Shown here piece after piece: positions 55,938 to 64,000 of a stretch of 64,000 nucleotides of DNA. Source of the DNA: Candidatus Phytoplasma pruni (GTDB taxonomy: Bacteria; Bacillota_I; Bacilli_A; Acholeplasmatales; Acholeplasmataceae); contig NZ_LHCF01000001.1 in assembly GCF_001277135.1 (NCBI RefSeq), positions 29,856 to 93,855 on the forward strand, read 5' to 3'. The translations under genes and the position numbers were made by a program. The notes under the pieces are model-generated. The model ran no database searches and was not told the DNA's origin. It saw nothing but the letters and a program-made list of their open reading frames with translations. Position 1 is the first letter of the stretch, and each line of letters begins with the position of its first letter.

Positions 55938-58672
55938 ATTTTTTCCATTCCATTTCCATTATTTAATATTTTTTTCTTTTGAGGCGTACGTTCGATAATC
56001 GCGTCTACATCAAAACCGAAAACTTTGATAGTTTCTTTTTTCAATTCTCCCGGCGTATATTCAGCATCTGTTTTTTTACTAAAACCAGGCAAATATATTT
56101 CATGAGCTAAAAGTTCAAATTTAGATCTTTTCATTAAAGTTTTTCTATTTAAACCAAACACATCCAAAACACCTGAAAAAATTAAATTTTTTAATAATTC
56201 ATCATTTAAAACTTTTTTCAACCGTACTTTAAAATCAAAAAAATCCTTAAAACTTTGTTTTTTTCTTTCTTGAACGATAAAACGACTAATTTCCTCACTA
56301 ATACCATAAATAATAGTCAACGGCATTACAATTTGTTGATTAATGTTTTGATAATGACTTTCACTTGCTAAAATATTAGGTTTAATAAAAACAATTTTAT
56401 CTTGACTTTCTTTGAGTAATTTAGCTGTTTCCGGCGCGTTTTTAATATATTCATTTAACATCACTATATAAAAAGACGTCACATGATAAGTTTTCAAATA
56501 AGACATCCGATAACTAATTAAAGAATAAGCCACGCTATGACTTTTATTAAAGCTATAATTAGAAAATTTAACGATATAATCATAAACTTGTGCGGATAAA
56601 GCGGACGAATGTTTTTTATTTTTCACACTATTTTTGATAAAATCTTTTTTCAAAGTATCATTGTGCAAAGAAGCATTTTTATTTTGAATCATTTTTCTCA
56701 TCAAAATTTCAGCTTGTCCTAAATCATATCCCGCAAACCTCACTGATATTTCCATCACTTGTTCTTGAAATAAAATCACTCCATAAGTATTTTGCAAAAC
56801 ACGGTCCACATCAGGATGAATAAAACGAGTTTGGTTGTTTTTACGGTTAGTGCAATATAAATCAAGAAAAGATAATGGGCCAGGGCGGTTAAAAGATAAA
56901 ACAGCGACTAATTCTTCAAAAGTTTGAGGTTTAATTTTTTTTAAAACTATTTTAGCTGAAAAAGATTCCAATTGAAAAATATAATCCGTATTACCAGTTT
57001 GTAAAGTATGATATACTTCTTTTTTATCCAAAGGAATATCATGCCATAATAACTTTTCTTTTTGGTTAATTTGTTTTAAAATTTTATCTACTAAAGATAA
57101 ACTTTTTAAACTTAATAAATCAATTTTCAATAACCCAATTTTAGCTAATTGTTTGCTTTCTAACTGCATTTGATACTTAATAGGTGAATTAGTTTGATAA
57201 TTCTTCTGAAGTGGGTAAAAATCAAATAATTTATCTTTGCTTAATATGATACCTGCTGGATGAATTCCTGTTAGTTTAGGAATTCCTTCCATTTTCAACA
57301 ACACTTTTTCTTTATTTTTATCCAAATATTTATTAAAAAAGGGATTAATGTCTTTTAAACGTATTAAATCTCTTATTAAAGATTTGACTGTAAAAGTGTT
57401 AAAAGTGATGATATTGGCGATATGTTCGGAACCGTACTTATCAGCGATATATTGAGTTACTAAATGAATTTTCTCATCCGGAAAATCTAGATCAATATCC
57501 GGCAAGGTTTTTCTTTTATAATTTAAAAATCTCTCAAAAAGAAGATTATATTTTAAAGGATCTACTTCCGTAATTCCTAAACAAAAGCACACTAAAGAAC
57601 CAGAAGAAGAGCCTCTTCCGGGTCCGACCAAAATATCTTTTTTCCGAGCATATTCCAAAAAATCAGCCACAATTAAAAAATAATCTTCATAACGCAAATC
57701 GGCAATAATTTTTAATTCTTTTTCTAATTGTTTTTGGTATTGAGTTACAGAATGTAATTGAGTATCTATTTGTTGATTTTTAAGTTTAGCATTTAAAGAC
57801 ATAAAAGTTTTTTCTCGTAAATATTGAAACGAAGTTTGACCCTTATTATTGTCAAAAAGAGGCAAATGCAATTCTTGAGAAAAAAGCTTGTCATAATGGA
57901 TGGGTTTAATTAAAGTACCCAAATCGACACAAAAACTTTTATATTTATTAAAATAAGGACCATATTGAGCACTAAATTCTTTTTTATCTAAAAAATGAAA
58001 AGAAAAAGCGTCTAAATCAGAAATATTATTTTTTGCTTCTGACTCCGGATGAGATAATTTTAACAATAATTCATAATTTTCTCGGTCTTCTTGTCCTAAA
58101 TAATTAGTTTTATGAACCGGAAGCACTGTTAATTCTAATTTCTCCACCAAAGAGAAAAAGTGTTCATCCATCGCGGCTAAACGAATATTTTGCAAAGAAA
58201 AACCCACATAAAACAACTTTAAATGAGTTTTAAAAGCGGCTAAAATAGGTTGCATTTTATTAGGAGCGGATAAATCCGCCAGCAAAAAATCAATATTAGA
58301 TAAAATAAAAAAAAGACCTTCTTGTAAATGGCTTATTTCTTCTAAAGTAATAGTTTTATCACGAGTACGAATGAAATTAGAAATTTGAATCAAATGACGT
58401 AAACCTATATCGTTAGAAGCATAAACCAAAAGACCTATTTTTTGGCCTTTAAAAAGACGTTCCAAAGAAACAAAAATTCTAAGCCCTACAACAGGTTTAA
58501 TACGGTTTTTTTCACAAACAGAGATAAATTCTACCATACCATATAAATTTTCATCATCACTAAGAGTCACAAAATCATAATTATTTTGAACAGCTTTTTG
58601 GACTAATTTTTCAATAGAATTCACGCTTTTAGTGATGCTGTAAAAACTTTGTAGATAAAAAAGACCTCTCAT
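55934..58672 (-). CDS. dnaE: DNA polymerase III alpha subunit (DnaE)
   Basis: A 912-residue C-family polymerase. Catalytic region: VGPGRGSSSGSLVCFCLGIT, KRKTLPDIDLDFPDEKIHLV (two catalytic Asp) and NTYGVILFQEQVMEISVRFA; helix-hairpin region near the C-terminus (FLDFKVRLKKVLNDELLKNL). The N-terminal PHP domain looks inactive: the usual HxH and TDHGN positions read LQSFYS and SDDENLYG, so metal ligands are lost. It is shorter than E. coli DnaE, as in other small DnaE forms. GAGG precedes the ATG. Confidence 0.95.
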   Translation of the reverse strand: MRGLFYLQSFYSITKSVNSIEKLVQKAVQNNYDFVTLSDDENLYGMVEFISVCEKNRIKPVVGLRIFVSLERLFKGQKIGLLVYASNDIGLRHLIQISNFIRTRDKTITLEEISHLQEGLFFILSNIDFLLADLSAPNKMQPILAAFKTHLKLFYVGFSLQNIRLAAMDEHFFSLVEKLELTVLPVHKTNYLGQEDRENYELLLKLSHPESEAKNNISDLDAFSFHFLDKKEFSAQYGPYFNKYKSFCVDLGTLIKPIHYDKLFSQELHLPLFDNNKGQTSFQYLREKTFMSLNAKLKNQQIDTQLHSVTQYQKQLEKELKIIADLRYEDYFLIVADFLEYARKKDILVGPGRGSSSGSLVCFCLGITEVDPLKYNLLFERFLNYKRKTLPDIDLDFPDEKIHLVTQYIADKYGSEHIANIITFNTFTVKSLIRDLIRLKDINPFFNKYLDKNKEKVLLKMEGIPKLTGIHPAGIILSKDKLFDFYPLQKNYQTNSPIKYQMQLESKQLAKIGLLKIDLLSLKSLSLVDKILKQINQKEKLLWHDIPLDKKEVYHTLQTGNTDYIFQLESFSAKIVLKKIKPQTFEELVAVLSFNRPGPLSFLDLYCTNRKNNQTRFIHPDVDRVLQNTYGVILFQEQVMEISVRFAGYDLGQAEILMRKMIQNKNASLHNDTLKKDFIKNSVKNKKHSSALSAQVYDYIVKFSNYSFNKSHSVAYSLISYRMSYLKTYHVTSFYIVMLNEYIKNAPETAKLLKESQDKIVFIKPNILASESHYQNINQQIVMPLTIIYGISEEISRFIVQERKKQSFKDFFDFKVRLKKVLNDELLKNLIFSGVLDVFGLNRKTLMKRSKFELLAHEIYLPGFSKKTDAEYTPGELKKETIKVFGFDVDAIIERTPQKKKILNNGNGMEKI

Positions 58673-58741
58673 AATTTAAAACCTCATTTTTAAAATCTTT
58701 AATATTATTTCTTTCGCCAACCATCCCAAAAGGTTTTCAAA

Positions 58742-59251
58742 TTAATTCAAATTTTTTTTCAATTTTCTCTTGTGTTCTTCAGTTTCAAAAAGATTTTTAT
58801 TTTTTTTCTCAGCTTCTAATAAAAATAAAGCATACTTCTCTTTTTCTAAAGTCATCATTTTTTCCGCAGCAAAATAAAAAGATTCTAAAAATAAAAGAAT
58901 AATATTAATCTCTTTTTCTTGTAAGAAAAATTCTAAATCTCCGGTTTGAAGGCATAATTCTAACTGTTCCTGGAATAGATCGATATTTTGATCTATTTCA
59001 TGAAGAGTGAACATTTTTGTTACTTTATCGGATAATTTAATAACATAAAACGAGAAAATCTTTTCCAAATTTTGGTTTTTTGATTGATCGCTACTAATGG
59101 TTAAATAATACACAAATAAATCTTTAATGTTGTGATATATTTTTTTTGGTTCATTTAACAATTTCCTTTTTTCCATAAAATGGTTGGACTGGATGAATAA
59201 ACAATTATAGTATTTGGTTATTATGTTTAAAGTGAGGGAATAAAATAACAT
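58742..59251 (-). CDS. Hypothetical protein, 144-169 residues
   Basis: Unrecognised; hydrophilic, helical, Leu/Lys/Glu-rich ([24 protein letters not shown] stretches), without signal or membrane segment. A Met at 59176 ([12 protein letters not shown]) is a more likely start than the ATG at 59251, which would overlap lysS by 47 bases. It follows lysS and precedes dnaE on the same strand. Confidence 0.5.
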   Translation of the reverse strand: MLFYSLTLNIITKYYNCLFIQSNHFMEKRKLLNEPKKIYHNIKDLFVYYLTISSDQSKNQNLEKIFSFYVIKLSDKVTKMFTLHEIDQNIDLFQEQLELCLQTGDLEFFLQEKEINIILLFLESFYFAAEKMMTLEKEKYALFLLEAEKKNKNLFETEEHKRKLKKNLN

Positions 59252-60707
59252 CTCTAATATTAGGCGTATCAGTGAGTAGCATGACTAAACGGTCAATGCC
59301 CATCCCCATCCCACCAGTTGGTGGTAAACCGTATTCTAAAGCTTCAATGAAATCGACATCCATTTCCCCAGCTTCATCATCGCCCAAATCTTTTTGTATT
59401 AACTGTTGTGCAAAACGTTTTTTTTGCTCTATTGGGTCATTTAACTCACTAAAAGCGTTTACTATTTCTTTACCTGCGATAAACAATTCAAAACGATCAG
59501 TAAAACTTGGGTTTTGCTTATTATTTTGCGCCAAAGGACTTACTTCAAAAGGATAATGATAAATGAAAGTTGGTTGAATTAAAGTTGGTTCCACAAATTT
59601 CTCAAAAAAAGCGGCGATAATATGACCTTTTTGAAAGAAAGGTTCTAAAGGTACTTTATGCTGGTGAGCTATTTTTTGCACTTCTTCCAAAGTCATTTCT
59701 TGGTAAAAATCAACCCCTGTTTTTTCTTTAATAATATCAATCATATTATATTTATGGAAGGTTCCAAAATCAATTTCGTCCCCTTGGTACACAAATTTTA
59801 ATTGACCTAAAACAGTTTGTGCTACGTCTTTTAAACAAGATTCGGTTAAATCCATCATACCTTGCATATTAGAAAAAGCTAAATAAGCTTCTATAGTAGT
59901 AAATTCAGGATTATGAGTAGCATTTACTCCTTCATTACGGAAAATACGACCTATTTCATAAACCGCTTTCATACCACCCACAATTAATTTTTTTAAAGGT
60001 ATTTCGGTAGCTATTCTTAAATAAAAATCAGAACTTAAAGCGTTATGATGAGTGATAAAAGGTTTAGCGGAAGCTCCGCCGATAAAAGAATGTAAAATCG
60101 GGGTTTCTACTTCTAAAAAATCTCGATCATCAAAAAATTTTCTCACCGCTTTAATTACTTTGGAACGAGTTACAAAAGTGTCCATCGATCGGGGATTAGT
60201 GATTAAATCAATATATCTTTTTTTTCTAATTAATTCTTTATCTTTTAAACCTTTGTGTTTATCCGGTAAAACTTTTAAACTTTTACTTAAATGGATTAAA
60301 TTAGTAGCCTTAATCGTTAATTCATCTGTTTTAGTTTTAAACAAATAACCTTCAATTCCGACAATATCACCTAAATCAGCGTTTTTATAAATAGTGAAAG
60401 ATAATGGCGACACTAGCTTCATATTCACATAAACTTGCATAGAACTATCAAAATCTTTTAATTGAAAAAAACCCGCCTTACCTTGAAGTCTTTTTAAAAC
60501 TATTCGACCTGCCACAGCGACATTAATCAAGTTATTCTCTAATTCGGTTCTGTCTAGAAGTTTATATTTTTTCAATAAGTCAGAAACGTTATTTTGTACA
60601 ACAAAATGGTTTTTAAAAGGTTCAACGTCAATTTTTTTTAATTCTTCTATTTTATTTTTTCTAATTACTGTTTGTTCTAATTCTAATGATTTTTCTTCAT
60701 TATTCAT
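59205..60707 (-). CDS. lysS: Lysine-tRNA ligase (class II)
   Basis: A 500-residue class II synthetase charging tRNA-Lys. OB-fold anticodon domain at residues 60-160 ([20 protein letters not shown]), motif 1 [20 protein letters not shown], motif 2 [20 protein letters not shown], motif 3 [16 protein letters not shown]. Upstream 60708-61080 holds its promoter and otherwise nothing I recognise. Lys is abundant in this AT-rich proteome. Confidence 0.97.
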   Translation of the reverse strand: MNNEEKSLELEQTVIRKNKIEELKKIDVEPFKNHFVVQNNVSDLLKKYKLLDRTELENNLINVAVAGRIVLKRLQGKAGFFQLKDFDSSMQVYVNMKLVSPLSFTIYKNADLGDIVGIEGYLFKTKTDELTIKATNLIHLSKSLKVLPDKHKGLKDKELIRKKRYIDLITNPRSMDTFVTRSKVIKAVRKFFDDRDFLEVETPILHSFIGGASAKPFITHHNALSSDFYLRIATEIPLKKLIVGGMKAVYEIGRIFRNEGVNATHNPEFTTIEAYLAFSNMQGMMDLTESCLKDVAQTVLGQLKFVYQGDEIDFGTFHKYNMIDIIKEKTGVDFYQEMTLEEVQKIAHQHKVPLEPFFQKGHIIAAFFEKFVEPTLIQPTFIYHYPFEVSPLAQNNKQNPSFTDRFELFIAGKEIVNAFSELNDPIEQKKRFAQQLIQKDLGDDEAGEMDVDFIEALEYGLPPTGGMGMGIDRLVMLLTDTPNIRDVILFPHFKHNNQIL

Positions 60708-61080
60708 AAATAATCATTGAACCCCTTTTTTTATTTAATTTTTATTTTTGAATATAATTCAGCAGAAAACAAAAACATTCCCACCTTAAGTAGTTTTATT
60801 GGAGATAATATTAACATATTTTAATTAAAAGAAAGAAAGGCAATTGAGAGAAAATTACTTTTCATCCGTCAAAAAAAGATGTTAAACTTACCTATTATTT
60901 TAACATATTAAAAGAAAAAGATGTCAAAATTAAAACACAATGCTGCAATGTTGTTGCAAAGGTAATTTCAAAATTAATCAAGCTGGCTTTTTATGAACAA
61001 TTATCCTTCTTCTTTCATCTTCAAAAAGACTAGACCAATTATATTGTATAATAAACATTTTCATTTGTTTAAAGAAAAAA

Positions 61081-61105
61081 AGAATCTTTTTATTCAAAAG
61101 ATTCT
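61081..61105 (-). terminator. rnpB terminator
   Basis: AGAATCTTTT-TATTC-AAAAGATTCT, a perfect 10-bp stem, followed on the minus strand by seven T. It lies just past the RNase P RNA. Confidence 0.85.
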
Positions 61106-61114
61106 ATGTTAAAA

Positions 61115-61532
61115 AAATAATGTGCATAAGCCATGTTCTGTTCTTGTTTTTGCAAACAAGTGTGATCATTTATCTCTACATTCGTTATCGAAAATAGCAC
61201 AAAAACCAACTATAATTAAAAAAACAGAAAACGTCAATTTTCATGTGCCCCTACCATTTTTTTGGGTTGTTAGCTTGAGGAGTTTACCGCGTTTCATTTA
61301 ATTATTTCTAATTAACTCGTTTCTGTGGCACTTTAAGTTTATTTTCATGAACTTATGAATAAGTTTTTAGAATTTAAACAGTCGTTACTTAAATGAATTT
61401 AAGCACCTTAAGTTCTTGTTTTCCTTAAGCACAAACACTACATGTCTTTCCTAAACATGTGCTAATATGGACTTTCCTAAGCCTAATATTGTTAAAAACA
61501 ATATTAAACCTCGACCACCTTCCATTATTTTT
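61115..61532 (-). ncRNA. rnpB: RNase P RNA
   Basis: Catalytic RNA of ribonuclease P, maturing tRNA 5' ends. On the minus strand the 5' part contains TTAGGAAAGTCCATATTAGC (P4 5' strand and neighbours) and the 3' end has ACAGAACATGGCTTATG (P4 3' strand). Between them are CGGTAAACTCCTC, AACCCAAA and ATGGTAGGGGCAC, all typical of the type B bacterial RNA. Ends are approximate. Confidence 0.92.
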
Positions 61533-61596
61533 TAACATTAATATTTTAACAAATTTTAACGCAATATTCTTGTCTTTTTACAATAATAATCCAAGA

Positions 61597-63759
61597 TTAA
61601 TGTTTTTTCTTCAACGAAAGATCGATTTTACCTTTTTCATTGATATTGATACATTTTACGGTTACCATTTGTCCGATATTAACCACATCTTCCACTTTAT
61701 CAACTCTTTTGTCTGATAATTTGCTGATGTGAAGAAAACCTTCTACTCCAGGTAAAAGTTGAATTATCGCACCAAAAGAATGACCAGTTTTTTTATCCAT
61801 TAAAATCTTAGCCACGGCTCCTTCGAAAATTTGACCGACTTCGATGTCCTTTACCAAGTTTAAAATATAATGAGACGTTCTTTCCACTACTTCTAAATCT
61901 TGATGCATAATAAATACTCGTCCATCTTGTTCTATATCAATTTTAACATTATCGTTATTTTCAATAATTTGAGAAATGATCTTTCCGCCTGTTCCGATAA
62001 CATCACGAATTTTACTAGTGTGAATATTAATCACTTTTATTTTTAACGCATAAGGAGACAATTCTTTGCGTGATTTAGTGATAGTATCGTTCATTTTATT
62101 TAAAATATGCAGACGACCTAAACGCGCTTTTTCCAAAGCAGTTTTTAAAATATCTAAACTGATAGATTCAATTTTAATATCCATTTGTAAAGCTGTAATA
62201 CCTTTTGCAGTTCCAGCAACTTTAAAATCCATATCACCTTTTTGGTCCTCTAAACCTTGAATATCGCTCAAAATAACGTATTCATCTTGGTTATCGTAAA
62301 ACAATCCCATCGCGATACCTGCTACAGCGCTTTTTAAAGGCACGCCAGCATCCATTAAAGCCATAGAAGAGGAACAAATAGTCGCTTGAGAAGAAGACCC
62401 GTTAGATTCTAAAATTTCAGATACTACGCGGATACTGTAAGGAAATTCTTCTTCTGAAGGTAAGACGTGTAATAATGCTTTTTCCGCCAACATCCCATGA
62501 CCTATTTCTCGACGAGAAGGAGACATATATCTTCCTACCGAACCAACAGAAAAAGCGGGAAAATTGTAATGCAACATAAAACGTTTTTTAGCATCTTCTG
62601 TTAAATCATCAATCGTTTTACCTTCGCTTAAAGAACCTAACGTTACTACTGCTAAACTTTGGGTCTCGCCACGAGTAAAAACAGCTGATCCATGTGTTCT
62701 TGGCAATAAACCCACTTGATTTTCAATAGTTCTGATTTCATCAATTTCTCTTCCATCAGTTCTTTTTTTCTCATGAATAATCATTTTACGAATTTCTTGC
62801 GTTAACAAAGTGTCAAAAATCGCTTCTATTTCGGTTAAATATTTTTTTTGTTGTTCTAAATCAAGAACTGCGATTTCCTCAACAGTTTTGAAAAAATTCT
62901 TTTGTTTATATTCTGCCATAATTTCATCTTTTAACAATTGAAGATTTTGAGATAAGACGTTTTTTTGTTTTTTTTGTTGATTATTTTCTTGTAATATTGC
63001 GATTATGGCTGAACGATATTTTTCATCTATTTCTTGGAATAAAACTGCATTTGTTTCTGGAATATCTAAAGCAATTTTTTCTTTACCAATTTGTTGGCGA
63101 ATTTCTTCTTGAAAAGCACACATTTTTTTAATCACTTCGTGACCAAACAACATCACTTCTAATAATTCTTCTTCAGGAGTTTCTTTCGCCACTGCTTCAA
63201 TCATATTCAAACTATCTTGAGTGCCTGAAAGAGTTAATAAAAAATCAGACATTTCTTTTTGTTTTAAATTTGGGTTAATAACCATTTCGCCTTTGATCTT
63301 GCCAATAGAAACAGCCGAAACCGCTTCTACGAAAGGAATATCAGAAACTAATAAAGCCAAAGAACTGCCAAAAAGAGCGAAATTTTCGTTATTACAATTA
63401 TGATCACTACTTAAAACAGTATTAATAATTTGAATTTCGTTTTTTACATTTTTATCAAATAAAGGTCTTAAAGCTCTGTCAATTAAACGTGAGTTTAAGA
63501 CTTCAAAATCAGTGGATCTACCTTCTCTTTTGGTAAAGCTGCCAGGTATTTTACCAGCTGAATACAGTTTTTCTTGATAAATCACCATCAATGGAAAATA
63601 ATTTAAAGTTGTGTCTTGCGTACTAGAAACAGCAACACTCAAAATAACAGTATCTTTATAACGTACCATAACAGATCCGTTCGCTTGTTTAGCAAATTTA
63701 TTTATTTCCACAGTTAATGAATTATTTTCAAAAGTAGTTTCAAACACTTGTTGAGTCAT
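61597..63759 (-). CDS. pnp: Polyribonucleotide nucleotidyltransferase (PNPase)
   Basis: A 720-residue 3'-5' phosphorolytic exoribonuclease. Two RNase PH domains (KIPGSFTKREGRSTDFEVLN; TRGETQSLAVVTLGS and LEDQKGDMDFKVAGTAKGIT with the active-site Asp residues), an all-helical linker, a KH domain (IRDVIGTGGKIISQIIENND) and a C-terminal S1 domain (GAIIQLLPGVEGFLHISKLS). AGGAG precedes the ATG. rpsO, its usual neighbour in bacteria, is 37 kb away here. Confidence 0.97.
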   Translation of the reverse strand: MTQQVFETTFENNSLTVEINKFAKQANGSVMVRYKDTVILSVAVSSTQDTTLNYFPLMVIYQEKLYSAGKIPGSFTKREGRSTDFEVLNSRLIDRALRPLFDKNVKNEIQIINTVLSSDHNCNNENFALFGSSLALLVSDIPFVEAVSAVSIGKIKGEMVINPNLKQKEMSDFLLTLSGTQDSLNMIEAVAKETPEEELLEVMLFGHEVIKKMCAFQEEIRQQIGKEKIALDIPETNAVLFQEIDEKYRSAIIAILQENNQQKKQKNVLSQNLQLLKDEIMAEYKQKNFFKTVEEIAVLDLEQQKKYLTEIEAIFDTLLTQEIRKMIIHEKKRTDGREIDEIRTIENQVGLLPRTHGSAVFTRGETQSLAVVTLGSLSEGKTIDDLTEDAKKRFMLHYNFPAFSVGSVGRYMSPSRREIGHGMLAEKALLHVLPSEEEFPYSIRVVSEILESNGSSSQATICSSSMALMDAGVPLKSAVAGIAMGLFYDNQDEYVILSDIQGLEDQKGDMDFKVAGTAKGITALQMDIKIESISLDILKTALEKARLGRLHILNKMNDTITKSRKELSPYALKIKVINIHTSKIRDVIGTGGKIISQIIENNDNVKIDIEQDGRVFIMHQDLEVVERTSHYILNLVKDIEVGQIFEGAVAKILMDKKTGHSFGAIIQLLPGVEGFLHISKLSDKRVDKVEDVVNIGQMVTVKCININEKGKIDLSLKKKH

Positions 63760-63866
63760 TAAAAAAATCTCCTTTTTTCATTTATATAACTTTTTTATCA
63801 TTTTTTTAACCAAAACCACTTTTGAAAATAAAAATTAACTTAATATTTATTCGTACATAATAAAAA

Positions 63867-63888
63867 AAGACCTTTTTGCATTGATCTT
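63867..63888 (-). terminator. Terminator-like hairpin after tRNA-Asn
   Basis: On the minus strand AAGATC pairs with GGTCTT (one G-U pair) around a 10-base loop and is followed by a T run, 9 bases past the tRNA CCA. Confidence 0.5.
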
Positions 63889-63897
63889 AATATAGTT

Positions 63898-63973
63898 TGG
63901 CGCCTACGCTAGGGCTCGAACCTAGGACCTCCTGATTAACAGTCAGATGCTCTACCAACTGAGCTACATAGGC
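63898..63973 (-). tRNA. tRNA-Asn (GTT)
   Basis: 76 bases on the minus strand: acceptor GCCTATG/CGTAGGC with G73 and encoded CCA, D arm AGCTCAGTTGGTAGAGC, anticodon stem-loop CTGACTGTTAATCAG with anticodon GTT, and T arm CTAGGTTCGAGCCCTAG. One G-U pair in the acceptor. Confidence 0.98.
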
Positions 63974-64000
63974 ATTATTATTTTTTATTAACCTTAATCA

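Noticed and set aside
60708..61080. Possible small gene between lysS and rnpB
   Set aside because: No ORF with a start and ribosome site; only AT-rich sequence with short repeats of GATGT(T/C)AAA.
61074..61535. tmRNA rather than RNase P RNA
   Set aside because: No tRNA-like ends or tag reading frame; the P4 strands and the GGTAGGGGCAC block are those of RNase P RNA.

Overview
The window reads as a chromosomal segment of a phytoplasma ('Candidatus Phytoplasma', a plant-pathogenic Mollicute). It is very AT-rich and has a reduced gene set. Trp is encoded by TGG and TGA acts as a stop, unlike Mycoplasma and Spiroplasma. There is a complete oligopeptide importer, DUF2963-type fragments, IS3 and group II intron debris, and many short secreted or single-membrane-pass proteins. 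I cannot assign a species.

Layout: 1-8454 holds glycolysis genes (gpmI, eno), a YitT-type membrane protein, an SMC-like ATPase and KITE-like partner resembling JetC/JetB (MksB/MksE), and a HAD phosphatase. 8455-15035 is accessory: decayed fragments, then a leftward cluster with a membrane-anchored AAA+ ATPase, three secreted or membrane proteins and a Panacea-domain fragment, then a broken HNH-like gene. 15057-20300 holds rluB followed by a graveyard: a secreted protein with a pretoxin-like hydrophobic region, small membrane ORFs and group II intron relics. 20308-24219 is ychF-ileS. 24220-26300 has terminator-like repeats, a possible small RNA and a decayed DUF2963/coiled-coil gene. 26385-42688 is housekeeping: rpsO, a c-di-AMP receptor, oppABCFD, tRNA-Cys, pepP, rpmG, HU, gpsA, der, cmk, efp, miaA, ymdB, rny. 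42689-46700 is a second accessory patch with a candidate secreted effector, a DUF2963/IS3 chimera and a three-repeat surface protein. 46718-63973 is again housekeeping: 5'-3' exonuclease, ffh, ftsY, topA, rbgA, tilS, dnaE, lysS, rnpB, pnp, tRNA-Asn.

Many otherwise ordinary genes (gpmI, rpsO, oppD, oppA twice, ftsY twice, topA, the AAA+ gene, two secreted proteins) are broken by a single-base length change in an A or T run. In most cases one base is missing, and restoring it gives a family-typical protein. Homopolymer sequencing error is the simplest explanation, with real slippage as the alternative. I therefore give restored extents for these genes.

The best candidates for something new are the orphan JetB-JetC pair without JetA or JetD, the AAA+/secreted-protein cluster, the pretoxin-like secreted protein overlapping a small membrane ORF, and a promoter-hairpin leader element that seems to occur upstream of two surface or secreted protein genes.
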